NCBI RefSeq assembly: GCF_011075055.1
Contig: NC_058139.1
Span: 12,607,584-12,671,583, forward strand
Direction: 5' to 3'
Source: Mangifera indica
Lineage: Eukaryota; Streptophyta; Magnoliopsida; Sapindales; Anacardiaceae
DNA: 64,000 nt
The notes beneath the pieces were generated by a model. That model ran no database searches. It was given only the letters and a program-made list of their open reading frames with translations, and was not told the origin of the DNA. The position numbers and the translations under genes were made by a program. This document shows positions 12,263 to 23,319 of this stretch, one piece after another. Numbering within the stretch: the stretch's first letter is position 1; each line of letters begins with the position of its first letter.

Positions 12263-12775
12263 AGAGGCGGGAATGGTTCTCAATTAGGGTTTCAATTTTT
12301 TAGGTGATCCACCAAAATTTAGTGGTTCAACGGAATCCAATTGCCGCAAAGAAAAAGCGTCAATGAAGGAGTCTCTTTTCACTTGGAAGCATTTGGGACT
12401 AGAGATTGATGCTTAAGAAGAAGCGTTGACATTTCTTCGTCCAAAAGTGTTGATGAAAGATTCTTCTTCTCTGTCGATGCTTCTTCTCCACGACAATTAG
12501 ATTTCGTTGGGCCATCGGATTCTGATTGATCACCTAAAAGATTGAAACTTGAAGAGAAAAATACAGTTTTTTAAAACTTACTTATAAAAAAATTGTTAGT
12601 TTTCTAAACTAAAGAAGAAAAATAACATAAACATTTAGGTTTTAATACTACAATGAGGATTTTACACTTGTTTCTAATAAAGATTAATCTATAAATAGAT
12701 ATTTAAGTTTTTGAATTATCGAAAACATGCTTTCAAATGTTGAGTAAAACTTGGTTGGAAAGTAGTCCTTTCCCC
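12263..12775. mobile_element. Foldback segment plus a GGCC-family right end
   Basis: Two arms at about 12285-12375 and 12455-12550 are imperfect inverted copies (tttaggtgatccacc versus gattgatcacctaaaag; caacggaatccaattg versus caattagatttcgttg). The segment can therefore form a long hairpin. It continues into aaacttggttggaaagtagt-cctttcccc, which matches the right TIR of the Mutator-like GGCC family. The matching left TIR is missing, so the element is truncated at the DHAD breakpoint. Confidence 0.55.
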
Positions 12776-13001
12776 ATGGTTTTAATAAAAAAGTTCATAA
12801 CTGTATTTCTAAAATTTTATTACTTTAAATAAACTAAAGGAATGATTTTTTGTATATTATTTTAATAGCACTTGACATTAGGACCTTCTCTTCAACGGGA
12901 TTTTATGGAGCCTGCGCTATGCGAGTAGGTTTCGGTTCTAACCTTTAAAGAACTAGAACTAATTCAAGAACCTGATCCAAAACAAAATTTAGGGTACTTG
13001 A

Positions 13002-14071
13002 ATGAATACCCTTTTTCTCAAATCTTCTGTAACAAAATGTAGTTTCATTGAAGAGCAGAACGACGAGACAGAAGTTAATAAACCCAAAAATCAATTGAAG
13101 TCACCTGTTTTTAATCGGCTTTCGTCCGGTACATTTTACGGTTCATCTATCTCTGACTTGTTCTATTTCACTTTTGTTTCCACTACAATGTGGGGGGTTT
13201 TCTCTCCGCTAACGAACGTTGCAGTTCGCAGCTTCGCTAAGAATGCGTTTTGCTCTAAGCTAAACAACGTCAACAATCCATTCTTGGCGGTTTCGGTTCC
13301 TCTAAACAATGTTAGGTTCGTTATTGTCATGTGATTTGTTTGATCTTAGCAAGCGATTTCAGTTGCATGCTTTGATGTGAAGAATGGGTTGTTTAAAGTT
13401 GATGTATTTGTATGAACTATTTTGGTAGGTTTATATGGAAACCAGGGGATTTGCATGTGAAGATATGTCTAAGAAGAGTTTAGTCACAGGAATTCGATAA
13501 TATCAAATTTTTCGGGGATACGGATTTATTGAAGATTGTATATTTTTCTTTCGTGATCTTGTCAGGGAAAAGATTCCTGTGTGAAGGTTCTTTTGTGGGT
13601 GTTTTATCAGGATTTATAAATGAACAATATTTGGAATCAAGAGAACAGATGCATGGTTTGGTGATTAAAAATGGGTTGGATAATGAAGTTTCGGCTGTGA
13701 ATTCTGTTATCAATATGTACACTAAATGTATGTGCATCTGCTCATCAGAGAAAATGTTTTAGGGGCAGAAACTTGGGGATGTTGTATTTTGGAATACAAT
13801 TATTGGTGCACTGGTTAAGAATGAAAGAGCATTGGAATTTTTCTTAAGGATGTCTGAAGATCAAGAGTGTCCAAATGATACCACATTTGTATATGTTATT
13901 AATTCCTGTGCTGATCTGCAGATCCCAGTAATAAATAAAGGATTACAATGTGATGTTTTTGTGGGCAGTGGATTAGTTGACTTATACGAGAAATGTGATA
14001 TTTGGAACATGCTCATTTATCTTTTGATGAAAGTAATATCTGATAAAAATTATGGGTTAAGTAATTTTTAA
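13002..14071 (+). pseudogene. PPR protein pseudogene A
   Basis: Three broken frames line up as a plant PLS-type pentatricopeptide repeat protein, a family of organelle RNA-binding proteins. A 110-codon opening frame (13002-13334) has a basic, Ser-rich start and no domain I recognise. Frame 13529-13762 carries repeat-like sequence ending GEQMHGLVIKNGLDNEVSAVNSVINMYTKC-like text (here SREQMHGLVIKNGLD...), followed by SSEKMF and a stop where the family continues. Frame 13832-14071 gives FFLRMSEDQECPNDTTFVYVINSCADLQ and DVFVGSGLVDLYEKCD. The expected DVVFWNTIIGALVKN lies in between in another frame. Short deletions are visible against pseudogene B, for example loss of a KPKK-like stretch and of a GKSIHAKVIK-like stretch. 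Dead. Confidence 0.8.
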
Positions 14072-16069
14072 CAAACTAAACCAAAATAAACCATAATTTT
14101 TAAATAATTTGATTCAATTTTATAATTTAAATTGAATTATATAAACTCCTGTCTGCTAACATTTCTACAAGGTGAATGCTACTAAAGTGTTACAGTAGTG
14201 TTGATATCTTTACAAGATGTACTAGTAATTTAAGCCCTAGTTTTGGGAAGGATAGGCTGAAGGTAATTAAAAATAATAAATTATTTAACTAATTTTTATT
14301 TTATTAGTAATATTATATTGTTTAATTTGTAAGATAATTTCAGGTTTCACTATTATTAAAAATGATATTTTAGATAATATAAAAGTAATTTAAATACTGT
14401 CTCCACCTTAAGTATTGTAGTGTTATTAAGATAATATTAATTTTGTTACAACTTTATTAATGCTTATTAATTTTTAAGAATAAAATACTCTCTTTTTAAT
14501 TAAAATAACAAGTAACATGAATAATATTTTAGAAAAAATATATTGATAATATATTTTAAAAACTTAAAAAATAATTTAATTAATTAATTTTATAATTTGA
14601 CAAGATGAAAAAAAACCCTAATATAATAAAAATTATATTAGTTTAATTAAACATAATATTAATTTATATTTAATAATTTTTCAAAGGTATTTAAATAAAA
14701 TAATATCTTAGTATTATTTTATTATTATTAATTAATACAATAATTATTTATATATACCAAATTTTACTAAACGTATTATACCCTATAATTTTTCAATAAT
14801 TTCTCTTAATGGTAATGTTTCATTATTGGTAATTACAAATTATCTAACATAATAAGTTTTATTTCTTTTACACTTTTCCAGACGAAAAAACAATGAACAG
14901 TCGGTCTTTTGTTGGAGAGTGACTGCCAAACCAAAAGGTATTTGTTTTCATAATAAATTTATCAATATTCTAATCTGTAACGAGTTATTGTAACTTGCTT
15001 TCTTTGGTATATGTTTGAGCAATCTGTGTTCATTTCCTTTTTTCTTTTTAGTAAATTCAAACTCGAGAAAAACTGGAGTTCTAGGACTAAACATATAAAA
15101 TATTAGCATATTCTAACTTGAGAAAGATTGGTGATATTATTTACATTTTGATATGCAATATCGATTTATTTACATGTTCCTTCTTCAACTTAAAGGGTTG
15201 AATATTTGGCTGTTTCATTTATGCTTTGATATGGTATTTATGTGAGTTTCTTATCTTATGAATTATTGTTTTTGTTGTATTGTGATACCGCTATTGTGTG
15301 TAATTTTATTGCTTGAATTGAAAAGGAATCATTCTTATGACATGTAAAATTAGATTGTTGAATAATGCGGTGACGATTTGTGCAATATTTTTAGGCCGTA
15401 TTTTTTTATATAAAAAAATATTTATAGAAAACCTCTAGATTGTTATTATTAACTTTTATTTTTTTTTCACATTTTGGTTTCCTGTATTTTTTAGAAAGAG
15501 CAATACCCAATCATAACTAGATTAGTAAATTTGTGATGTTTATTATGAGATTAATATGATAAGTATATAAAATATGTGTTTTATACAAGATTAATATAAC
15601 AATATAAAAAAATGTATTTTTTATATGTTGCATCATTAATTTTATCATTTGTTAAAGAAAAAAATAAAAAATACAGCAACGTGATATTTATACAAGATTA
15701 ATACAACAAGTATATAAAATATGTGTTTTATATGTTTAAGTTCAAAGATATAATTTAATGTGCCTAAAATAGTAAAATACGATAAATATGTATAACAGAC
15801 AAATTTACTAACCAACTAGGTGATAAATAGCCGCCACTAGTTGTCTTTCCAACCTCATTTTTTTATTTAAACAATTTTTATTGTAATATCATTGAGGATT
15901 ATACCTTGATGTATCAAAATTTCTCCCTTAAAAAGATTGGAGCATATTCGGAGAACATAAAATGGTCTTGTTCTCTCACTTTCATTGATTTTATAATCCA
16001 AAAAAAAAAAAAAAAAAAAAGGAAAAAGAAAACATTTAAAATGTAAAACTTCTATGAACTATTACATGA
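14072..16069. other. Gene-free AT-rich stretch with an older internal duplicate
   Basis: No coding signal. The segment 14160-15500 is an older, diverged duplicate of 18840-21450 (shared phrases include gatgtactagtaatttaagcc, ctgtaacgagttat and aaaactggagttctaggac). The last part (about 15815-15945) matches the end of each unit (30580-30697). An uninterrupted tttatattt target site lies at 14663-14671. Confidence 0.6.
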
Positions 16070-17780
16070 TGAATATGAATCATGCCTGTTGGACAACTAA
16101 TCACCCTTCATTGGATACAATGAAAAGACAACTAAATTGTTAAACATCATTTATAGTGATTTGTGTGACTCCTAACAATACAAGTCAGATATAAGTGATG
16201 ACTTCAATGTATACAACTGTGTTTTTGTTGAAACACAAGTTTGAATACTTTAAGAAATTCAACGAATGGAGGAACGAAGTGGAGAAACAATTGGAAAAAG
16301 TATAAAGATCATCTAGATTGATTGATGAGATGAATACTTAAGTGTTTAGTTTAAAGAATACTTGATGGAATTTGGAATTGTTTCACAACTCATTCCTTCT
16401 GGTACACCACAACATAAAGACATATTTGAATAGAGGCATACAATTTTAATGGATATGGTAAGATATATGATGAGCTTTATAGACCTACCTATGTCATTTT
16501 AGGGCTATACTGTAGAGACAAGAAGGTCAATTGGACGATGGTTACATTTTTAATATTGTATATCAATCACATCTTGATTATAAAAAATGATGAATCAAAC
16601 TTGCAATTGATAAAGACTTGATTATCCAAGTACTTCTCCATAAAAAACTTTGCTGAAACTTATATCCTTGGTATAAAGATCTCTAGAGATAGATAATGTA
16701 ACTTGCTTAGACTAAGTCAAAACATGCACATAAACAAGATAATAAAAAGATTCAAAATGGAGGAATCCAAGAAATGATTCCTTTCAATGAGAAGATATGT
16801 CCACAGCACAAGAGGAGAGAGACAAGATGAGTCGAATCCCATATGTATCAGTTATTGGATTGATCATTTACGTCATGTTATGTATTAGGGTTATCTCATA
16901 CACTTTGAGGGCTAGTAGTATTTATTAATTAGATCTAGATGAGCATTACTAGATAGTTGTCAAGAAAATCTAAATAGATCAAGACGATTTTAAATCTCAA
17001 TCGAGATTTGTGTTCTGTTTAAATGGTTGTGCAATAAGTTAGAAAGTTTCAAGCAAAGTATCATTGACTGATATAGTTAAGTTTGAGTATATTCCTTTGT
17101 TAGATGTAGTAAAAGAAACAGTATAGATCAAGAAGTTCATAATCAAACTTGAGGTGGTTTTGAGTATAGTCAACTCTATAAAGTTCTATTGCGACAACAA
17201 TAAAGCAATTACATAAGTAAAGGAGCTACGATCTCACCAATGATTCAAACACATATCAAATGAAACTATCTAATCAGAGAAATCATTTAGTGTGGATATG
17301 TATAGATAGGTAAAGTTCACACTGATAAGAAACTTAACAAACCCATTGATGAAGCCTTTGTTATAGCAGAAACATAATAGACATGTAACATGATTGATTG
17401 ACAATAATGCAAGTGAAAGATTGTTAAAACAGTGTCTTAAAGCCAATCATCACCTGTGTACTTTTGATGTAATTACTTGTAATCATATTTTTATTAATAA
17501 TAAATGAGAATCTTTGTTTTACATTGTTGCACAATTTAGATAAATGTTTTTATAATAGTTGAACTATAATAAACAGTTTAATGCGTGTCAATTGATTATG
17601 AGGACCCTATGTTCACACTGCACAATTGATTGTCTTCCATAGTTATTTGTTAATAGCTTGGTACAATACATGGACACATATTGTAGACATGTTAACTAGA
17701 TAGACCTAGCAAAAGGTTTACATATAAATGGTTACTCTAATACTTATGGATAGACCTAGCAAGCTCTCCTTATTCATTGT
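16070..17780 (+). pseudogene. Ty1/copia relic: integrase, RT end, RNase H, 3' LTR
   Basis: Broken frames read in order: FVFLLKHKFEYFKKFNEWRNEVEKQL (16220-16300) and SQLIPSGTPQHKDIFE / TILMDMVRYMMSFIDLPMSF (16383-16500), which are the copia integrase core C-terminus. The text then jumps to VTFLILYINHILIIKND (16540-16590, the degraded YVDD region), LIKTWLSKYFSIKNFAETYILGIKISRD, and an RNase H stretch GFVFCLNGCAISWKSFKQSTI (17015-17075) with FYCDNNKAI (17190-17210). The first half of RT is deleted. A polypurine-like tract precedes an LTR start TGTTAAAACAGTG at 17422. The LTR runs to about 17780, where PPR pseudogene B begins. Confidence 0.85.
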
Positions 17781-17789
17781 GGGTGTTTT

Positions 17790-18385
17790 ATTTGAATTTA
17801 TAAATGAACAATATTTGGAATAAAGAGAGCATATGCATGGTTTGGTGATTAAAAAAGGGTTTGATTATGAAATTTTGGTTGTGAATTATGTTATCAATAT
17901 GTTAACTAAATGAATGTGCATCTACTTGTCAAAGAAAATTTTTTAGGAGCAAAAACTTTGGAATGTTGTATTTTGGAATACAATTATTGGTGCATTGGTT
18001 AAGAATGAAAAACCTAAAAAAGCATTGGACTTTTTCTTAAGGATTTCTCGAGATCAAGAGTGTCCAAATGATATCACATTTGTATAAATTAATTATTAAT
18101 CCTTGTGCTGCTCTGCAAATCCCAATGTATGGAAAAAGTAATGTTAAGTGCACAAAGAATATATATAACTTCATGCACAAATAGTGATATATTATTATAT
18201 GAGTAAACAGTTTTAAATTAGAGATAAAATAACACTAAATTATATAGTGACATATCATTATTTGTGCATAAAATTGTGTATATTGTTTGTGCATATAGTT
18301 TTATTGGCATGAGAAATCTATCCATGCTAAAGTAATAAAATAATGGATAAGAATGTAATGTTCTTTTGGGTAGTGGTTTGTCGTT
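17790..18385 (+). pseudogene. PPR protein pseudogene B, interrupted by a MITE
   Basis: Diverged older paralogue of PPR pseudogene A. Broken frames give FINEQYLE / EHMHGLVIKKGFDYEILVVNYVINMLTK, SSKKIF, NVVFWNTIIGALVKNEKPKKALDFFLRISRDQECPNDITFV and, after an insertion, a KSIHAKVIK-like and a VGSGLS-like stretch (18310-18385). It keeps codons that copy A has lost, and has its own stops (17911, 18085). A foldback element of about 170 bp sits inside it. Upstream it is cut off by the copia LTR, so no N-terminus is present. Confidence 0.75.
18140..18308. mobile_element. Small foldback MITE within PPR pseudogene B
   Basis: Non-PPR insert whose halves are partial inverted copies (atgcacaaatagtgatatat versus gacatatcattatttgtgca). 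It splits codons matching GKS-IHAKVIK of the PPR family. Flanking words tatggaaaa and catgagaaa may be a decayed target duplication. Confidence 0.5.
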
Positions 18386-18955
18386 TCATCCACTCATCTT
18401 TGGCAGTGAGTTCTCACACACTCATCTTCATCAAACCATTGCATCGACGTTGTTAGTTTTCTTTAGTGTATCAATGATGAAAACTCCTCTCTTCTTCGAC
18501 GTCTCGAACTCTCAAACACTCTTCTTCATCAGACTAATGCATCGACTTTGTTCATCTTCATTAGTGCATTAACAACAAAAACTCTTCTACCCTTCGATGT
18601 CTCGAACTCTCGGCAAACACTCTTCTTCATTGGTGCATCAACTTTTACTATCTCATACTTTCTAGTCTTAGTTGTAACATAGAATCTTGCAACCTCATAT
18701 GTTATGTTTATTAGAGTTTTGTAGAATCTTGCTATCTCATAGACATTAACGTATTATAGGGTGTTGGTTGAGTAAAAAGATTTAAACGCAAAGTCTCAAG
18801 TTAAATTATTTGTGTCAACATTTGCAAAATAAAGTGAATGCTTCTCAAAATGTATGCTACTAAAGTGTCACTATAGTGTTGATATCTTTGCGTGATGTAT
18901 TAGTAATTTAAGCTAGCCTTAGTTTTGGGAAGAATAGATAGAAGGTAATTATAAG
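18386..18955. repeat. CT-rich imperfect repeats
   Basis: The phrases ctcgaactctc, aacactcttcttcat and gcatcgact recur about three times between 18410 and 18650, an imperfect tandem array. The 68-codon frame at 18366-18572 runs through PPR pseudogene B into this array and is not credible as a gene. The unit 2 copy is at 43916-44486. Confidence 0.5.
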
Positions 18956-18962
18956 TAATAAA

Positions 18963-19124
18963 GAGAAATATTATATGTATTAGGCAAAATACGTATACAG
19001 ATGATATGTCATCATGTGATTGAATATTATTTTATCCTTAATTTAAAATTACTCAATTATATAATGACATATTATTTGTGTACCTATTTCGTGTATTTAA
19101 ATTATATGCCATAGTTTTATTGAG
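18963..19124. mobile_element. Short MITE with TAATAAA flanks (162 bp)
   Basis: Flanked by taataaa at 18956-18962 and 19125-19131. The paralogous position near 14270 reads straight through as aataataaatt, so this looks like an insertion with a 7-bp duplication. It shares the gatatgtcat / tgacatattatttgtgta character of the MITE in PPR pseudogene B. Confidence 0.55.
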
Positions 19125-19568
19125 TAATAAATTACCAAAGTAATTTATATTTTATTAGAGATATTACTTTATTTGATTTATAAAATAATATAACATTCCA
19201 ATAAAATTTTACTATAAAAAATAATGTGTCAGATAATATAGAGAGTAGTCTGATTAGTATTCCACTTTAAGTATCAAAATATTATCAAAGTAATTTAATT
19301 TCGTTACAATTTTATTGTTACTTGTTCATTTTTAACACAAAATATACTCATTTCAATTAAAATAACAAAGTGAAAATTATTTTAGAGAAAAAAATATTGG
19401 CAATAATGTAACAACTTAAAAAATAATTTAATTAATTAATTTCATAATTTGACAGCATAAAATAAATCCTAATATAATATTAAAATGAAAAATATTTAGA
19501 ATATATAAAAATCAAGTATTTAACATAAGACATTTTAGTTTAACTAAACATAATATTAATTTATATTT

Positions 19569-20708
19569 GGCCAAAAGACTATTTTTGACTTAAAGTTTGT
19601 TAAAATGACAAATTTTTAACTGTTAATTTTGAAAAAAGTCAAATACCCACTATCATTCATTTTTATTAATTTTTAAAATAAATTACCGATTTACCTTTTC
19701 TAATGTAATGACAAAAATACTCCCATAAATTAATATACATTTAAATTACATATTTATATTTTGTTTTATTGAATTTAAAAATTACCCTTTATATCAAAAT
19801 GAAATTTAATCAATATAATTATGGTTAATTTATCAATTTAATCAATATAATTATGGTTAATTTATCAATTTAATCAATATAATTATGGTTAATTTAATTT
19901 TCCAACATAATAAAACAATCCATGACACAAATTTCATTATGCATCTTAACATCATCATCTTCGTCTTCTTATAAACATCCACACACAAGATACCCGGTAA
20001 TAGATAATCCACTGTTTATTATTTCCACGCTTCATTAAAATCATAAGAAAGTCCTTCATTTATCCAATAATTTATAAAAAAATTGAAGAAATATTAGATC
20101 TCAAATATTTAATATTATAAAATAAAATATACAATTTAATTCAAAAGAGAATTCCAAAATGTTGATTATTTTATTTAAAGATATTTTTTATCAAGTGTAA
20201 AATGACAATCCCACTGTTAATTTGTGAGCATTAATTTTTTACTGTTGATCTAATATTGAATAATATATTATGTTAAATATGTTTAACCTTTATATTTTAG
20301 AATGACGTGCTGATTCTTCATTTTATGTGTTTTCATATGTCATGTGGCAATGCTAACTGAAATTACAAATTCTGCGAGATTTTCATTTCAAATTCCATAA
20401 AATTCTTTTGTTTAATCATGTGTCTAAATACAATTGGTCAATATTAAAAATGTATTTTATTGCTCTATCACTTTTTAAAAAAAAAAAAAATTATTTTTGA
20501 CCCCACACATTATAAAATAAAAATTTTTTAGATTATAAATAATTTTAAAAACTTGATTTTTGAATACTAAGTATAATGACTATTGTATCCCTACCTTTAA
20601 TGGATTTTATTAATGAAAATATTTAATGGGGGGGTATATGGCTTTATCAAACTTAATAAGTGAGAATTGTATTTCAACAACCCTTAGGTATGAAATAGTG
20701 TTTTGGCC
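19569..20708. mobile_element. Mutator-like GGCC-family element (1,140 bp) with intact 9-bp target duplication
   Basis: The left end is GGCCAAAAGACTATTTTTG and the right end is its approximate inverse, finishing gtgttttggcc. The exact direct repeat tttatattt flanks it at 19560-19568 and 20709-20717. The older paralogous segment in the same unit has a single uninterrupted tttatattt at 14663-14671, an empty site. The interior is AT-rich, non-coding, and holds three copies of a 32-bp minisatellite (about 19805-19905). No transposase is present. Confidence 0.9.
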
Positions 20709-20717
20709 TTTATATTT

Positions 20718-21969
20718 AATAATCTTTCAAGATATTTAAATAAAGTTATATTTTAGTATAGTTTTATTATAATCATTCAAATGCAATAATTATTTACATA
20801 CCAAATTTTATTAAACATATTAAAAATTTATATTTTGTAAGTTTTTAATTAATTTATCTTTTGTAATAATATTTTATTTTTTATAATAAAATATTATTAT
20901 AATCAAACATACACATTTGGAGACAAAAAAGCAATGAATAATCAGTGTTTTTAAAGTTGGAGAGGACCCTTTTGGTCTATTTAGACCGGCAAAACTAAAG
21001 GTGCTTGTTTTCATAATAAATTTATCAATATTTTAGCTTAACTCTTTTTGTTACAATGTGTTTGATTATGTCTTAATTTCATTTCTAATCTTAATCTGTA
21101 ACGAGTTATAGTAATTAGCATTCTTTGGTGTGTGTTTGAGCAATCTGTGAACATTTCCCTTTTTTTTTTTTTTTTTCAATTTTTCTCCTTTTTAGCATGT
21201 TATAACTTGAGGAAAACTGGAGTTCTAGGACTAAGCATATAAAAAATTAGTATATTCTAACTTGAGAAAGATTGGTGATATTATTTCATTTTAATATGCA
21301 ACATCGGTTTATCTAAATGTTCTTTCTTCATCTTAAAAACTGAATATTTTAATCTTTTTTTAATTTATGTTTTGACATGGTATTTATGTGAGTTCATTGT
21401 CTTAGAAATTATTGTTTTTGTTGTATTGGGATACCACTATTTTATGTAATTTTATTGGTTGAATTTAAAATGAAATCATTCTTTCCGCATATAAAATTAG
21501 AATGTGTTGAATAATTAATGGTGACAATTTATGTATTATTTTTATGTGCCAAAAGATTATTATCAATATTGTGTTTTACTCGCAAATGTATGATTCAATC
21601 AAAGTAATATAGATAGATATGGATTGAGAGTTAACTACTAGTTTGTTTTGAGACTTAGAATTACTTAGGGCAACAAATTATAATGTTACTAAATATTTAT
21701 GCAACTGTATAAATATTTTTGGTAGCCTCTTAGAATTTTTGGTAGGAGTGCGGTTTACTCATTCTCAAGTTTCCAAATTTGCTTCAGATTGATTCTAATT
21801 GCCCTCAAACTTCACTAAAACATCTATAAAGATAAATTAAAGTACAAAATGAGAAATTATCATAAAACAAACATAAAATCAAACAAAACTTAATGAAATT
21901 TAATAAAAATCTACCCAAAACCTAGTACTTAGACTCTAAATGTGTGTAATTTATGCACACATCAATCAA
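20718..21969. other. Gene-free AT-rich stretch, older duplicate of 14.7-15.5 kb
   Basis: No coding signal. The right half carries the same phrases as 14880-15400 (gagcaatctgtg, aaaactggagttctagg, attggtgatattattt), at visibly lower identity than between the two large units. The unit 2 copy is at 46217-47457. Confidence 0.55.
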
Positions 21970-22756
21970 GCCAAGGTATGTTGAAATGACAAATTTTATT
22001 TTTGTTAGTGTCTTTTGTTAGTTTTCAAAGTAAATTACTTATTTACTCTTTTTTATGGTAATGGCAAAAGCACCCCAATAAATTAATATACTTTTAAATT
22101 ACATATTTATACTTTGTCTAATTGAATGTAGGAAATAACTCGTTGTATAAAAAAATAAAATTTAATCAATATAATTAAGGTTAATTTATCGATTTAATTT
22201 ACTAATTTACTGCAATTTACCAACATAATTAAGTTACCAATGGCACAAATCTGATTATACATCTTTACAACATCACTTTCCTTTTCTAATTAACATGCAC
22301 ACATAAGGTCCCCATAATAGAGTATCTTTTGTTTATTATTTCTACACTTCATTAAATTCTTTTGAAAATCTTTTATTAAACCAACAATCTATTAAAATTT
22401 AGAAGAAATATTAGTTCATAAATATTTAATATTAAAAAATAAAATATACAATACAATTCAAATGAAAATTCTAAAATATTGATTATTTTATTTAAAGATA
22501 TTTTTTATTATGTGTAAACTAATAATTCCATTCTTCACGTGTTAGTTTAACATTTATTCACATTAGCTAAGTAAATCTACATTGTCAATTTATGACAGTT
22601 AATTTTTGATAATTGATCTAATATTAAATAATGTGTTGCATTAAATATATTTGATTATTCGTTTTATGTTTTCCCACCCGTTGTGTGTAAATGCATAAAT
22701 GAATTACCCTAATCGGAATTATAAATTAACCTAGGGTGACAAATACTCTTTTGGCC
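21970..22756. mobile_element. Mutator-like GGCC-family element, worn copy
   Basis: Its interior aligns with that of 19569-20708 (ttaaattacatatttata, tttaatcaatataatta, tgtttattatttc...cacttcatt), and the right end cctagggtgacaaatactcttttggcc is a GGCC TIR. The left end is decayed to gccaagg. No target duplication is visible. Confidence 0.65.
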
Positions 22757-23087
22757 TTTTTTTAATGCTCTTTTACTATAAAAAATTTATATTTATAAAA
22801 AAAAAAAACTCTATATAATTGTTTTGAATATTTAAAAAAAAAAATGTTATGCATTTCCACTTTTCCAATTATCCGCCTTGTGCTACTTAGCTCTCAGTTT
22901 TCGGCTTCCAAATCTTAAGATCAGACTGGTTTGAGTTCTGATTCTGGTTTTTATTTTAAATAAGAGAAAACAAAACTTAATTTTTAAAATATGGTCAATT
23001 TCTCACCAAACAAACAGAGGATAAATGATTAAACTCGCGAAGCTTCGTGGAAAATGTAAATTATAAAGGAGAAAAACAGGTAAAGCA

Positions 23088-23250
23088 TGTTAAATTGGGA
23101 ATTGAGAGTGCCAACTTTGCAACAAATCGCACGCCACCATGTTTAATTGATTTTTTATAAACTCTGCATGGCTTCAGCACGAGTGATGTGATTTAACCAC
23201 CCCTATTTATAGGAAGCCTTAATAAAATTCCCTTACAATCATTAAGAACA
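23088..23250 (+). promoter_or_regulatory. Promoter-like block 1 (orphan)
   Basis: A 160-bp block with aaccacccc followed by ctatttataggaagcc, a plausible TATA box with an upstream C-rich MYB-type site. A diverged copy recurs at 29512-29677. No coding sequence follows within 1.4 kb. The next gene, the polyketide synthase, starts at 24731, too far for this TATA box to be its core promoter. It may be a distal regulatory module or the residue of a lost gene copy. Confidence 0.35.
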
Positions 23251-23319
23251 GTACACCTTTTAAAGTTATAAAATGGGGTAATTAGATCTATTAAGAAGCT
23301 TTGAAGCCATTGAATACTA

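Noticed and set aside
12053..12283. Minus-strand frames opposite the DHAD fragment
   Set aside because: Shadow frames caused by the GC-rich codon pattern of the sense strand.
18366..18572. 68-codon frame, perfectly repeated in unit 2
   Set aside because: It runs from a PPR remnant into CT-rich repeats. Its conservation reflects the recent segmental duplication, not selection.
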